Below are positions 23,867-35,579 of a stretch of DNA of 64,000 nt, in pieces. How positions within the stretch are numbered: position 1 is the first letter of the stretch; every line of letters begins with the position of its first letter. The translations under genes and the position numbers were made by a program. This DNA is from Solanum dulcamara (Eukaryota; Streptophyta; Magnoliopsida; Solanales; Solanaceae), in contig NC_077240.1 in assembly GCF_947179165.1 (NCBI RefSeq), positions 51,272,501-51,336,500 on the forward strand, written 5' to 3'. The notes under the pieces were generated by a model that saw only the letters and a list, made by a program, of their open reading frames with translations, was not told the DNA's origin and did not search any database.

Positions 23867-24142
23867 AGAAGTTCATCCTCTAGGAGGCCAAGTGAAATAA
23901 GGAGCCCAAACTCAACTAAGGGTGGCCAACGCAACTATCGATTCTATGCCTTTCGTGCTAGGCAAGAGGGTAAAGCTTCATAGGGTTTCATTATCTTTTA
24001 TTTTGAACTGAGGTACTCAAATTACTTCTTAGTTTTGGAGGCCATTTCAAAAGGGTCTTTGTATTCAAGTTAGGCTTAGTACATCCTTTCACCCTTAGAC
24101 CAATGGTCAACTCGAATGGACTATTCAAATGTTGAAAGATAT
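23867..24142 (+). pseudogene. Gy8: gag/PR linker joined to integrase core
   Basis: The left part continues gag (GGQRNYRFYAFRARQEG matches the linker after the zinc knuckle). From about 23,975 another frame reads as the integrase core (KLHRVSLSFI, GTQITS, FWRPFQKG, LSTSFHP, TNGQ). Protease, RT, RNase H and the integrase zinc finger are therefore deleted. The two parts are one base out of frame. The stretch is cut by Gy10 within the helix after the third catalytic residue. Confidence 0.8.
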
Positions 24143-26727
24143 TGTTATATCCCGTACTTCTGTACCTGGAGACGTGTTCGTAAGCTTCTTGAAAATCACC
24201 ATGTGAGCCCTATTATCTATCACGTTACCAAATAACTCTAAGGAAGGGAGGATGTAATGCCTCGTGAGAGGAAAGGTTGGAAATAGAGTCGTGAGAATTT
24301 GGAAAGAGTTGGAGGCTAAGAAATGAGTCGTAGGACTCGATTTACTTACGTAAGATACTAAGTTAAAAGTCGTATGCACTTGATCTACTTAAGGATATAT
24401 CAAACTTACGTAGTACGGATTACATAGGTACGTAAAATAAGACGAGATTACAAACCCATGAGGAAGGGGAAAAGAGGACACGTGGTAGCCAATGAAGAAG
24501 CGACACATGGCAGCACTGCCATATGGCAGCCCCTAGTTGGCAGCATGATACGGTGGCCAATCATGGCTCGACATGTGTCACCCTAAGGGGATGACACATG
24601 TAACCTCCAAGGCAGCCCATACATACATGTTAAAATGACTCTTATTCATTTACTTATCCAAAATTTCAGCCAAAAACGTGAACAAAAGGAAAAAACAAAC
24701 CTAAGACTAAGAGAGAGTATTATGGCGGCAACAAGTGAAACAAAGGTAAGATTCCACTTTTGCTCCATAAATTATATATAGTGTTACTTAAATGTGTGGA
24801 GGTGTATATATGTGTCTTAGGATGCCTACGGAACCATGGTTTCAGTTTTACACTTGGAACAAACAAGAAAAAATTGAAGAAAAACTTAGAAAGCCAAAAA
24901 GAGAGGGTTACGGGTTTGGTCTCCAAAAGGTTAGCCCCCGACTTTCGTTATGTGAATTAATTAATTAAGGTATAGAAAAGTTTTATAATTATGGTTTATA
25001 GAAAAAAGATCCAATTTGGAGCAGCGGAGAAGTGGCACAAATAGTCCGCAACTTTCAGCACGTTAAGGGGGTTTCCGAAGTTAATTTTCAGCAAGTTTGG
25101 GAAGCCGTTTGTTAAGGTATAGATTGGTTTTATTCTCCCAAGTTTTGGTAAGGGTTTTTAAATAATATTAATGTGTTAATAATGAAAAATCATGGCTTGT
25201 TGCAGCACCAAGCGGATAATACGCAGTCTGCGCAATTTCAGTAAGTTTGAAAAGTTTCCGAGTTGCAATTTGGCAGTTTTGGCCAATTTCGGGTAAGGTA
25301 AGTTTTCTTCTCTTAAGTTGGAGTTTATGGTGTTGTTATTAAGTGTATTATATGTTTTTTAAGTGGCTTTAAACGTGAAAACATCATATAAACACTTGAC
25401 GTTCGAAACAAACTAAATTGGAATCGCTATAGTTGAATTGTCGTCGAACTAAAGTGTTGTGCTTGTGGGGTACTGCTGCAGGTGTGGGGGGGGGGTTTGT
25501 TGTAGGGCCTAAATTTTTTCTAAAATGGATTTGGGTGCTGATTGTAACATCCACATGACTCCTTGTTTTGTATAAATAAAGGCTTTGTGAAATAACGACT
25601 AGAAACCCTATTTTGGTGTCGTAATTTTCAGCAAGTTGTTTGGAGCTTGTGTTGCGTGATGTCGCCATGTTTTAAATTTATATGATGCATGGTGTTGTTG
25701 TTGGTTGGATGTAGTTATTAGGGATATAATTGGAAATTTGGATAGGGCACTTTATAGGAGAGATGCTGCCCAATTTTCGTTAATGCCTTAACTAATTAAA
25801 GAACTAGTCGAGGAGACGAATAAGGAAATAGGTTCCATGAATGCTAAGGTGCAACTGAGGGCACTAAAAAGTTAAGGTTATTGATACTCACATTTCTTCC
25901 ATGTTAAATAGGGTCGGAGGACACGACATGAACGTGATTAAGAGAAGTCCATACGAGGTATGTGAAGCTTTCTTTTGGCATGTTTTTGACATAAGTATGT
26001 AAATCTATTCCTTCTTTTGGAATGTTTTGGCATAAGTATGTAAAGCATATCTTTTCTTTCTTTTGGGCATGTATTATACTTAAGTGACAAATGATATGTG
26101 TATGAAGCTTGGGGTAACTCTATTCATGAGCTCTGAACATGATTCATGATTCATAATTCGTGTTCACTGTTGAATGTTAAGACTCTTAAAGTAGTTAAGC
26201 TTCCATTCCTCAAGTCTTCTATATGCTGAGAATTAGTGTATGTAAAGTTATTCTTCCTCTCTTTTGGCATGACTTAGATGTAAGTATTACGTATATGAAG
26301 TTGAAGTTATTCTACTCTTAAAACTCTGAGTGTGAGTAAAGGCTCTTATTCCCTTCTCGATATTAGAACTCATGCGATAGTTGAGTTATGGACTTGTAAG
26401 TCTTATACATGACTAACAGTAGTACACGTGAAGCCTATTCCTTCCTTCTCTTGAAATAGTTAAGTTAAGTGAAGCGAGATATGATATGAGCTAGAGGTGA
26501 CTCCATTATAGGTTTTGGGTATAACTCAGGACTTGTACTCACTTTGGAATGATAAGGGCCTTGAAGTAGTAGAACTACGACCCTTGAGCCTCTTATAGGT
26601 TGAATAGTGTTGGGATGTGTAAGCTCCTATACCTAAGGGCTCTTCAACATGATTTGTGATGATATCCAAGGGATGTTTGATATGTTACAGAGTTTTACAT
26701 GCATGTATATTTATTATGATATATATC

Positions 26728-27075
26728 TGGATCGGGCCGAACGTACCTCGGCACATTTTGCTATGTAAGGATAGGGTCGTACGTTCCACGACTGATTATG
26801 CATTATACGGATCCGGCGTCGTACCTCGGCATTATTATGTATTATACAGATCAGGCTGTCGTACCTCGGCATTATTATGCATTATACGGAGCGGGTCATC
26901 GTACCTCAGCATTATTATGCATTATACAGATCAGGCCATCATACCTTGACATTATCATGTAATATATAGATCGAGCCGTTGTACCTCGGCATTATTATGT
27001 GACATATGGATCGGGCCATCATTCCTCGGCATGTGCTTGCTGTATACATGAATCGGGCTGTACGTCCCACAGTGC
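26728..27075 (+). repeat. 40-bp tandem array in Gy10 (about 9 units)
   Basis: The consensus is close to GATCGGGCCGTCGTACCTCGG followed by CATTATTATGCATTATACG, with a strict 40-bp period. Terminal units are the most diverged. Confidence 0.85.
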
Positions 27076-27272
27076 TAATAATATGCATATGCCTATCATG
27101 ATAGATGATGTATTTATAACACCGAGTCCCCGAGCGGGCCGGATACGGTACGTGATAATGGTATACAGGACTTTATTTTGTGAGGTGTAGGTACAGTACC
27201 CTATTAAATGTTATACTCTATTTCCTGCATCCATTTTTCAGTTGTTATCTCAGTTATGTTATGCTTATATAC

Positions 27273-27312
27273 TCAGTACATGTATCGTACTGACCCCCCT
27301 TTCTTCGGGGGG
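27273..27312 (+). promoter_or_regulatory. Two adjacent hairpins in the group A LTR (Gy10)
   Basis: TCAGTAC-(7)-GTACTGA is followed directly by CCCCCC-TTTCTTC-GGGGGG. It matches Gy6 in stem length and spacing, with changed loop bases. Confidence 0.7.
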
Positions 27313-27858
27313 CTGCGTTTCATGCCCACAGGTACAGATATTTATTTCAGAGATCCGCCAGCTTAGGATTTCCGCTCAGCTATATTGGAAGTGCTCCACT
27401 ATTTCTGATCCTGGCATTTGGGTATTGGTCCTGCGATGTATTATATTTATTTATGCAAGGATACAGTGGGGGCCCTATCCCTCCATATGTTGTCATTCCT
27501 ATTCTTAGAGGTCTGTAGACATATGTGTGTGGGTTATTTAGGAGTTTATGTCAGTTATGCCTATGTGATATGTTGTAAAAGCTATTATGTGGTGGCAGCC
27601 TTATCGGTTGGCTTTCCCTATCATGACATGATGCAAATGAAAGAGGCTACACATGTATAAATATTTTATCTGCCACTGGGTTCATGTGTTTGGTTCCTAT
27701 ATCCAGGAGGCAATGTGAACATAAAAAAGTTTTAACCCATTGAGGTTTTTGTGAGCAGTATCACGTTATACATAGTCCAATTTGACTATAGTCGACAGAT
27801 AGGTACACGGGGGTCCAGGTCGGACCCCAATTGTGGCCCATGGGGTTGGGTCATGACA

Positions 27859-28063
27859 GATATGCTAAGGGCTTGTGTGATCCACTTCAAAGGAAATTCG
27901 AATGATAATTTGTCATTGATGGAGGTTTCTTATAAGAACAATTATCATTCGAGTATCCAAATGTATGGGTTTAAGTCTTTGTATTATAGGAGGTGCAGAT
28001 ATCCTATTGGATGGCTCGAGGGTGGTGAGATAGGAACATATTCTAAGCCATATCCATAGTAGT
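27859..28063 (+). pseudogene. Gy8: integrase continued
   Basis: Directly after the GATAT repeat the frame reads MLRACVIHFKGNSNDNLSL, YKNNYHSSIQM, then YYRRCRYPIGWLEGGEIG. This is the integrase segment that follows DD-E in all elements here. The reading ends near 28,063, where LTR sequence begins, so the integrase C-terminus, chromodomain, polypurine tract and 3' LTR start of Gy8 are missing. Confidence 0.8.
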
Positions 28064-28262
28064 AGAAGTATGTGAGATGTTCATGGAGTCTATGTCGTCA
28101 TGTTCCTTCGGTGTTGATTTCTCCTTTATTGAGATATTCATGTTGAGACCTTATAGCTGCATTTATATTTTTATCGCATTATTTTACTTACCATATATAT
28201 GCGCATGTACAATATGCTAAGAGCCATGATTAGAGTCCTTCAGGATTCTAATCGCCATGACA
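28064..28262 (+). mobile_element. Gy11 LTR, last 200 bp
   Basis: AGTCTATGTCG..., AAGAGCCATGATTAGAG and CTAATCGCCATGACA correspond to the last part of group D LTRs. The usual 25-30 bases between GCCGTG and TCATGACA are absent, consistent with a slip between CATG repeats. A PBS follows. Confidence 0.65.
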
Positions 28263-28266
28263 AACT

Positions 28267-28278
28267 TGGTAACAGAGC
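28267..28278 (+). other. Gy11 primer-binding site
   Basis: TGGTAACAGAGC, one change from the tRNA-iMet type. Confidence 0.8.
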
Positions 28279-28480
28279 ATAAGGTTTAAGGTGTCATAGG
28301 GAGGCAAACATGTTGCATCATGTAGAGTCTTATTTATCTATATAAAGTGTGCCACATCTATTATCTGGATGCTATGAGACATTTAGTAAACTTCACTTCT
28401 TTCATCATCCTAATATTATGCGACTGAGTTGAACTCTAACGTTTTTCCCTCTAATGCTTTCCCTTTGCAGTTACAACAAG

Positions 28481-29470
28481 ATGCCTCCACAATGAATTTC
28501 CATGAGAAAAAATGTTGAGGAGAAATAAATAGGTCCAAATGGTCTTCTAAATGAGAAAGTCCTTCATGTAGAGTTTTGGGATGCATTTGAAGTATTTGCC
28601 CAAGCCATAGCCGCTCCAGGAAATAGGGAAGTGGTAGCTCCTGTGTGGGTACAATGGCTAGCTGAGTTTGTCACTTCAGTCGAATGAAGGTATTTCATTG
28701 AAGGTATTGGTACGTTTGTTGAGATCATGGGTATCGGTCCGGTAGATAAGGTGGACTTTGTGTCTTATCAAATTAAGGGAGTTGCACAAGTTTGGTATGA
28801 CCAATGGAAGAGTGAATGAGGTAGAGATGGTGGTCCCGTTGATTGGGAAGAGTTCAGAGGTTCTTTCCTTGATCACTACTTTCCATTAGAGTTGAGGGAA
28901 GAAAAGGTTCAAGAGTTCATCAATTTGAAAAAAAGGTACCACAAGTGTGAGGTAATATGCCCACAATTTCACTAAGTTGTCAAAAATATTGCTTTCAAGA
29001 TCATAGATCTAAGAGCTCATATGAGAGAGTTTATTTTGAGTGTGTCAGACTTATTGGTCAAGGAATATAGAACTGTCATGCTAATAAAGGAGATGGACAT
29101 CTCTAATATTATGACATATGTCAAACAAATCGAGGAGTAGAAGTTGAAAGAGTTGTCTAGAAGGGAGTCAAAGAGGTCTCAAACTAATAATGGTAAGTTT
29201 TCATATGGTTAGTCTAGAAATTATGGTAGTTCTCGATTTCTCCAAAAGTACTCCTATCAAAGTTCTTTAAGGATAGGGTGCCTAACCCAGAGGTTCAAGA
29301 ATAAGCTTCGAGTGGCCAAGCTATTCCCCCGTTCAAAAATTATAGACGAAACCACGTAGGAGAATGCTTAGCGAGATCAGTTGCATGTTATAGGTATGGT
29401 AAGTCGGGATACCATGCAAAGTATTATAGAGGTGATGCTCGACTACAGGCTCCAACTAAGGCTATAGGTC
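28481..29470 (+). pseudogene. Gy11: gag pseudogene
   Basis: ATG at 28,481 gives MPPQ then a stop (MPPRR in sisters). The visible order is GTFVEIMGIGPVDKVDFVSY, QIKGVAQVWYDQWKSE, VDWEEFRGSFLDHYFPLELR and EKVQEFINLKK, then frame changes. Remains of the Cys/His knuckle lie near 29,370-29,440. The start follows TTTCCCTTTGCAG ten bases upstream. Numerous stops and at least two frame changes exclude a product. Confidence 0.8.
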
Positions 29471-29539
29471 GCCCAACTTAGCAGGGTGCTACTACGGGTT
29501 CCTGTGGTGGTCAGCGCCAAAATAGATTTTATACTCTAC

Positions 29540-29870
29540 AGACTAGGCTGGACTTGGAGAAGTCTCTCTATGTGGCCACTGGTATGTTGAAAGTCTTTGA
29601 GTATGATTTTTTTTGCATTTTTAGATCTGGGTAATACTCTATCATTCGTTACTCTTAGTCTTGCCATGAAATTTATTATTAGCAATTTGATCTTTTTAGA
29701 GCATTATTTTGTCAATACTCATGTTGGTTATTTAGTTGTGGCTAAAAAAGTCAAGAAAAATAATCCAGTTTCAATTTTTTGGAAAATCACCTCAGTTGAT
29801 CTAATAGACCCTAATATGAGTGATTTTGCTATTGTTTTTTAGTATGGATTGAATTTATGCATGTTATGCT
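29540..29870 (+). pseudogene. Gy11: aspartic protease remnant
   Basis: The frame at 29,597-29,842 reads FLDLGNTLSFVTLSLAMKF. The active-site segment is LLDPGA in the sister copies, and here it has become LDLGN, so the catalytic Asp is kept but the loop is altered. The VVAKKV and DLIDPNMSDFAIVF blocks follow, matching ...VIAKKV and ...DMIDFDVIL of Gy16. It stops before the family GMDWL motif. Confidence 0.7.
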
Positions 29871-29899
29871 TCTATATGTTGTAGAACCCATGTGATAAA

Positions 29900-30555
29900 C
29901 TTTTGGTTTCCTAATGAGCTAGTCATAGAATTGAAAGGTAGTAGTTTCGTGTTTAAAGGTCTATTTATCTCATTCCTTAAAGCTTAGAAAGTGATATCCA
30001 AAGGTTGCAATTATCATCTAGTCCGGGTTAGGGATACAAAGCCCAAAGCTCCTACTCTTGAATCAGTTTTGGTTGGTAATGAATTTAAGGAAATTTTCCC
30101 AAGTATCCCTCCCAAAAGGGAGATAGACTTTGGTACTAACCTTCTTCTCAATATTCAACCTATCTCTATTCCTACTTATCGAATGACCCCGACAGAACTT
30201 AAGAAGTTACAAGATCAATTGAAAGACTTATTGGATAAGGGTTTCAATAGATCGAGTATCTCTCTACAAGGTGCTCTAGTTCTCTTTCTTAGAATGAATG
30301 ATGGTTCTCTCCATATGTGTATAGACTACTGGCTATTAAAAAAAGTAACAATTAACAATAAGTATCCCATTCAAAGAATTGATAACTTATTCGACCAGCT
30401 TCAAGGTGCAAGTAACTTTTCATAGATTGATATTTGATCAGGTTAACATCAACTTCTAGTAAGAGAATGGAACATTCCAAAGACATATTTTAGAACTTGA
30501 TATGGTCATTTTGAATTATTGGTTATATCTTTTGAACTAACAAATGCTACTACAA
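29900..30555 (+). pseudogene. Gy11: reverse transcriptase, N-terminal half
   Basis: The frame 29,991-30,425 reads [47 protein letters not shown] and [13 protein letters not shown], ending [13 protein letters not shown]. After a stop it continues to YGHFELL and LTNAT at 30,555. It lacks the FIDD catalytic box because the LTR of Gy12 inserted just before it. The remainder of RT was not found in the window. Confidence 0.85.
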
Positions 30556-32103
30556 TGTAGCATTCCTGAAAAATGCTCACAAGTGCTTTAAAATGCCTTG
30601 AGAATAGGTCACTTGCATAACATATTATCCTCATCTTTATTGGCAAATCCGATTCTGGAATATCGATCAGGTGGTCAAAAACTTCGGGAAAATGATCTCA
30701 GTAGATTTTTAGGATCCGTGTATCGAAAGATGAATTGTTCAAGAATTGCACAAAATAGGAGGGCGGCAAGTCCGCATCGCATACTTTCTCCCCCATAGTA
30801 CAAATTTACCCAAAATTTGGCCGAAACTCATTTATGAAAAAATAGGGCATAAAAGGCATTTGAGAAATGTGTTTTACCCTTTTGTACATAAAACACATTT
30901 GCCGAATATGTTTTACGTGTTCCCAAATTTAGATTTTTGTGGGGATACTTTAGACATTGTCCAAATTATAGTTAATGAATATGGACAATTTTAAGGACTA
31001 ATTCATCTCTATAAACTAACCTACACATCTAATTTCATTAATTCTTCTACAATTCACCACTCAAATATTTCTCTCTCTACAAAAGCCTCTCAAGGACTCC
31101 ATTGAAGACTTACAAAAAATTCACTCAAGTTCTCCATCAAAATTCTAAAATTCTTCCAAAATACTTTTGTCTTCTCACTCAAGGTAGTGGGTATTCCATG
31201 AAGCCCAATCAATTTGTCAAGTTTTCTATTGAATTCAATTGTAAGATTTTCTGGGTTTCATGAATTTTCTTCCAATTTCATTAATCGAGTTTAATTACAT
31301 GATTCTCTACTAAAATATGTATGTCTATGATATTGCATGATTTCAATAATTTTTTGATAAATCTTTTTACGTGATATTTAGGGTTCATGATCTCATTATG
31401 GGTCTTGTTTAATTCTTATTAAATGTCATTAATGATGATTCTACTCATTCTTATGAATCTATTTTAATATAAATTGATGAATATTGCATTGAATTGAACA
31501 GTGTTTTCATGAATTCTCATACATTGATCTCTAGGGTTGATGATATAAATTATGGGTATTTTCAATTATACTTCCAAATGATATTATTTTCATGAATTAT
31601 GTATGAGTTCATATAAAGTATATTAACAAGCATGTTTTTAAGTCAATCACATGCTTTCCAAGTCAATTGATCATGTATTCAAGATTTCACCACATTTCAA
31701 TGTACAACCTATGATGTATTTCAAGTGATTTCAATGAAAGATTTATGAATAATTTTTAAGATTTATGAATGACTTATGAAAAGTTATGAATGATGATTCA
31801 AAGATGTTTTAAGCAAGTTCATTATAGGTTGATTTAAGGCACTAAAGATGTTTATAATCAAAGATATGTAATGATGAAAGGTCTATACTCACATTACATG
31901 AGATAATATTAGGAGCTATTCTATGATTATATATTTATGAATGGTGGATGGGTAGTAGATACTCACATAGTATGTATGATATTTTGTTGAGAGCTTTTCT
32001 ATCACAGAGTGGACCTTGGGATAGACATTCTCTCCTATAGCAAAGGCAAGAGACCCTTGGAAGGATCCCTTTTTTCCATAACTATGTGCCACCATATGAT
32101 AAA
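30556..32103 (+). mobile_element. Gy12 5' LTR, first part
   Basis: It starts TGTAGCATTCCTG inside the RT of Gy11 and is collinear with the Gy8 LTR. It has a TATA box (31,010-31,017) and a donor-like CAAG|GTAGTG at 31,183/31,184. It is split by Gy13 at 32,104 and resumes at 49,199 after the ATAAA duplication. The whole LTR would be about 2.5 kb. Confidence 0.8.
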
Positions 32104-34336
32104 TATCACGACCCAAGACTAGGGCATAGACGTGACAAGGTGATAGAAGCACCTGGAGGTACGTCACCTAAGCCTCCTAGCATTTATTGAGAATTTCATC
32201 AATAATGATAATGCAACAACAAGCAGAAACATAAGGGAAAATTGGGAGTAAGGGATTTCACATTCAATAAGAGTCAAAGTCATCATATCATCTTTTACTA
32301 TGTCCAACAATACCTTCTACATTAAGACTTGGTGGGGGATATGATATGTCCCTAGGTCACCCTCAAGATTAGGTCAAATACCAAAATGTAACTCAAATAT
32401 CTAAATGTAATATAATCTAGATAAGTTCGGAGGGTCATTCCCAAAGCATGGGATCCACCAAAAGTGGTAACCTTCAACGATCAACTTAGCCACAAGGAGA
32501 AGAATATGGAACAACGCCGGTTCATGTAAGAAAAAGTATGGGTTAGTACTTGTAATATACTAAGTATGAGATCATGCTATAATGTAGAACATCAAGTCAT
32601 ATATATAAGATTTATGAAATAATGAATGCATGCATGAGAAACATCATATGGAACCTTAAAACATCTATCTTGTAGGTAAGTGACCGTAATAGACATTTAA
32701 GACCATGCAAGATATTACATAGAATTCAACATAACCCCCTATGTTGGCACGGGGAGACTACTTGCCGGGTAGAACTCCGTCAACTTTAACATTTCTTTAA
32801 CTTTAACTTTAATGGCTAATCGTGGATCTACTAGCCTAGAATAGCAGATAAGGGCCCCTATGTTGGTGCATAGTTAATTTATCATAAAAATTTAATTAAG
32901 GACGCCTTAGGTCGAGCCCCCATTTACATGCTACATTCGGTGCTAGGTCAATCCCACAGAATAATATTTAAACAACATAACAAGATAAGCATTTATATAA
33001 ATTTAACATAAGATCGTCATTCGATGGAATAGCTCATTAAAACCTTTCATTTGATTCAATGAGAGAATTTTCCTTTCACATTGAAACCTTACTTTGGCTA
33101 AGAAGTTCTTTTCATAAATCAATCGGTTCATAAGACTCCCATTATATAAATAATTGCTTTATATCATTCATTTGGGGTCAAGCTTTCGTTTCAACTATAC
33201 TTTAATATAAGGAAATTGGGTGGGTTCATTTCATTAAAAAATCCTTCAAATGCATCTAAAGGATACTTGCATGCATGATGGTGATGGATATGCATCAAAC
33301 TATGTATCTTAAAACTACCCACCATATATGCCTTAAAACCCTTATCAAGCCTGCATATAGTTATTTTAGCAAATCCTTCATTTCATGAAATTAAAAGTCA
33401 ATATACATCAATAGATGTAAATAATCTTAAAATATATCATAATCTAAGTATTTGGAGTCACTGTGTAAAATCAAGGAAAATTTATCATTCAGAATTGAAA
33501 TGCTTGTTTGAGAGAAAATATTTGAGCTCCATGGGTGGAAGAACCCATGGATGAAAAAATCACATACCTTGGGTACACAAAATCTCTATGAAAACTTAAA
33601 AAGGAAAGGAGACATGAAATACCTTGAGATGAAAACCCTAGCTTTGCCTTGGAGTCCTTGAGAGGAGGGAATTTGAGTGTATTGAGTCTAAATATGTAGA
33701 ATGAGGCTTTTAGAGGTTGTAGGGTCTTCAGTTGGAAGAATTTCGGCCTCCAAAAAGAAACCATTTAGAATTAAAATGCAGGAAAAGACTAAAACACCCC
33801 TTTAAAAATCTAGATAGAAAGCACTTCACAGGGACACTTCACGGTCCATGATGCTCACCACGGCCCAAGGTGGGGTCCCATGATAAGGGACTTAGAAAAT
33901 AGCTTGGAAGGGCCTGCAAGGTAGTTTTTGAAGTTTTACCATGGGAACTCTTCACGGTCTATGAAGTGCATGATAGGCCGTGAAAGGTGGCCGTGGTGTA
34001 GGTCCTGCAGGTGGATTTGTAGGGTGTCCTCCGCAAAAATACAACACGGTTTGTGGACCCTACCTTTGGAAAATTTCTTAGGGTCTTGGGGAGGGTTCAC
34101 CATGGAGGGCTTCGCGGCCTATAGTGCTCACTATGATCCGTGGTCCACCTTCGTGATTCCTTTTCTGCAATTTGATTCTTTGATTCTCTACCTTGATTGC
34201 CCACCATGGTCTGTGATACATTCCACAGCCTGTGATGGCCTACGTGGTCAGCCCCCGGTGCCAATTTCTGCAACTTTCTGAAATTTCATTCTTTGTTCCT
34301 TGGTTTTTAGACCTTTTACATTTCGTGGGTCTTACA
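32104..34336 (-). mobile_element. Gy13 3' LTR (group E, 2,233 bp)
   Basis: On the minus strand it runs from TGTAAGACCCACG (34,336, next to the polypurine tract) to 32,104. It contains a donor-like CCCAAG|GTATGTG at 33,568/33,567. The U3 (33,830-34,270) is full of self-complementary words around CACGG and CCGTG. Frames such as 33,928-34,281 fall in these words and are not genes. Confidence 0.85.
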
Positions 34337-34370
34337 ATATCTCCTCTTAAGGAACACTCGTCCTCGAATG
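34337..34370 (-). other. Gy13 polypurine tract and inverted repeat
   Basis: The minus strand reads CCTTAAGAGGAGATAT just before the LTR, preceded by CATTCG-AGGA-CGAGTG (34,355-34,370), a near-perfect stem. Confidence 0.75.
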
Positions 34371-34589
34371 AGAATCATTAGTATAGATGGGGACATTGCA
34401 CGAGGACTAGCAACACAACATATATACAATGACACTTGAAATGCATCAAACATGAAATCTTTAAACTTTAGCATAAATCATAACTTTAAAATTGAACTTC
34501 ATGAATATGCATGCATAATAAGACATGGGAAAACTTAAATATAAGACACTTAAATACTTTAGAAAGAATAACATAGTACTTTAGACTTG

Positions 34590-35579
34590 AGTAGAATGAA
34601 AGATATGAGGGTAACATTTCATCATATCCTCTTCCGCTTCCCGTGTAGAACTTTAAAATTGTTGATTTCTCCAAAGGAATTTAACGGATGCAACTTTCTT
34701 ATTCCTCAATCTATCGACTTGTCGGTCAAAAATTTTAACCGGAACCTCTTCATAGGTCAAATTATCCTCAACATTCACTATCTCAATTGGAACTATGGAA
34801 CTTGGATCTCCCACATATTTCCTCAACATAGAAACATGGAACATCGGATGAACCATGGACATTTCTGAAGGTAATTCCAACTCATAGGCAACCTTGCCAA
34901 CCCGCCCTAATATTCTATAAAGCCCTACATACCTAGGGCTCAATTTCCCTTTCTTAGCAAACATAACTACTCCCGTCATGGGTGAAACCTTCAAATACAC
35001 CCAATCATTCACATTAAACTCAAGATCCATTTTCCTAGTATCGTAATAGGACTTTTGACAACATGGAGGCATCTTCAACTTTTCTCTAATGAACTTTGCC
35101 TTCTCTAAAGAATCAAGTACTAAATCAGGGCCTAACAAGTCCATCTCATCTACCTTTAACCAACCAACAAAGGATCTAAATAGTCTCCCAAACAAAGCCT
35201 CAAACGGCGCCATATCAATAATTGAGTTGTAGCTATTAATATAGGAAAATTTGATGAGCGGTAGATGATCATACCAACTTCCCTTAAAGTCCAACACACA
35301 AGACCTTATCATATCCTCTAGTGTTTGAATATTTCTTATGACTTGCCCATTGGTTTAGGGATGGAATGATGTACTTAACTTTACCTTAGTTCCGAGGCCC
35401 CTTTGGAATAACCTCCAAAAGTGAGAAGTTAATTGGGTATCACAATCGGAAATGATTTATAACGACACACCATGTAACCTCAACAACTCCCAAATATTTA
35501 AATTTTCATAATCTTCGGCACTATATGAAGTCTTGACCTGTAATAAGTTAGCCATTTAGTCATTCTATCAACAATTATC
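34590..35579 (-). pseudogene. Gy13: integrase core part, C-terminus and chromodomain
   Basis: A long clean frame (35,312-34,653, 219 codons) starts MIRSCVLDFKGSW and passes MAPFEALFGR, LGPDLVLDSLEK, VNDWVYLKVSPM, LSPRYVGLYRIL, VHPMFHVSMLRK and EVPVKIFDRQV, ending LWRNQQF before a stop. The chromodomain tail EAEEDMMKCYPH continues to about 34,590. Upstream (35,313-35,579) lie broken core pieces up to IVDRMTK. Gy14 inserted between DSIWV and IVDRMTK. This is the longest uninterrupted pol frame in the window, though no start codon context exists. Confidence 0.88.

Larger units (their letters stand above)
24143..27858 (+). mobile_element. Gy10: solo LTR (group A, 3,716 bp)
   Basis: It starts TGTTATATCCCGTAC and ends TTGGGTCATGACA. 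A perfect GATAT target duplication flanks it (24,138-24,142 and 27,859-27,863), and the interrupted integrase reading resumes on both sides. It is an inverted relative of Gy6. It carries a TTCTTGAA motif at 24,186, a donor-like GTAAG|GTAAGTTTTC at 25,297/25,298, the 40-bp array and the paired hairpins. Antisense frame 25,384-25,668 resembles 14,365-14,592 of Gy6. Confidence 0.92.

Noticed and set aside
26728..27075. Regularly spaced direct repeats resembling a CRISPR array
   Set aside because: The repeats are contiguous 40-bp tandem units without unique spacers, inside an LTR of a plant genome.
33928..34281. A 117-codon Trp/Cys-rich frame
   Set aside because: It falls in the self-complementary U3 words of the Gy13 LTR, and the corresponding part of the other Gy13 LTR does not keep it intact.
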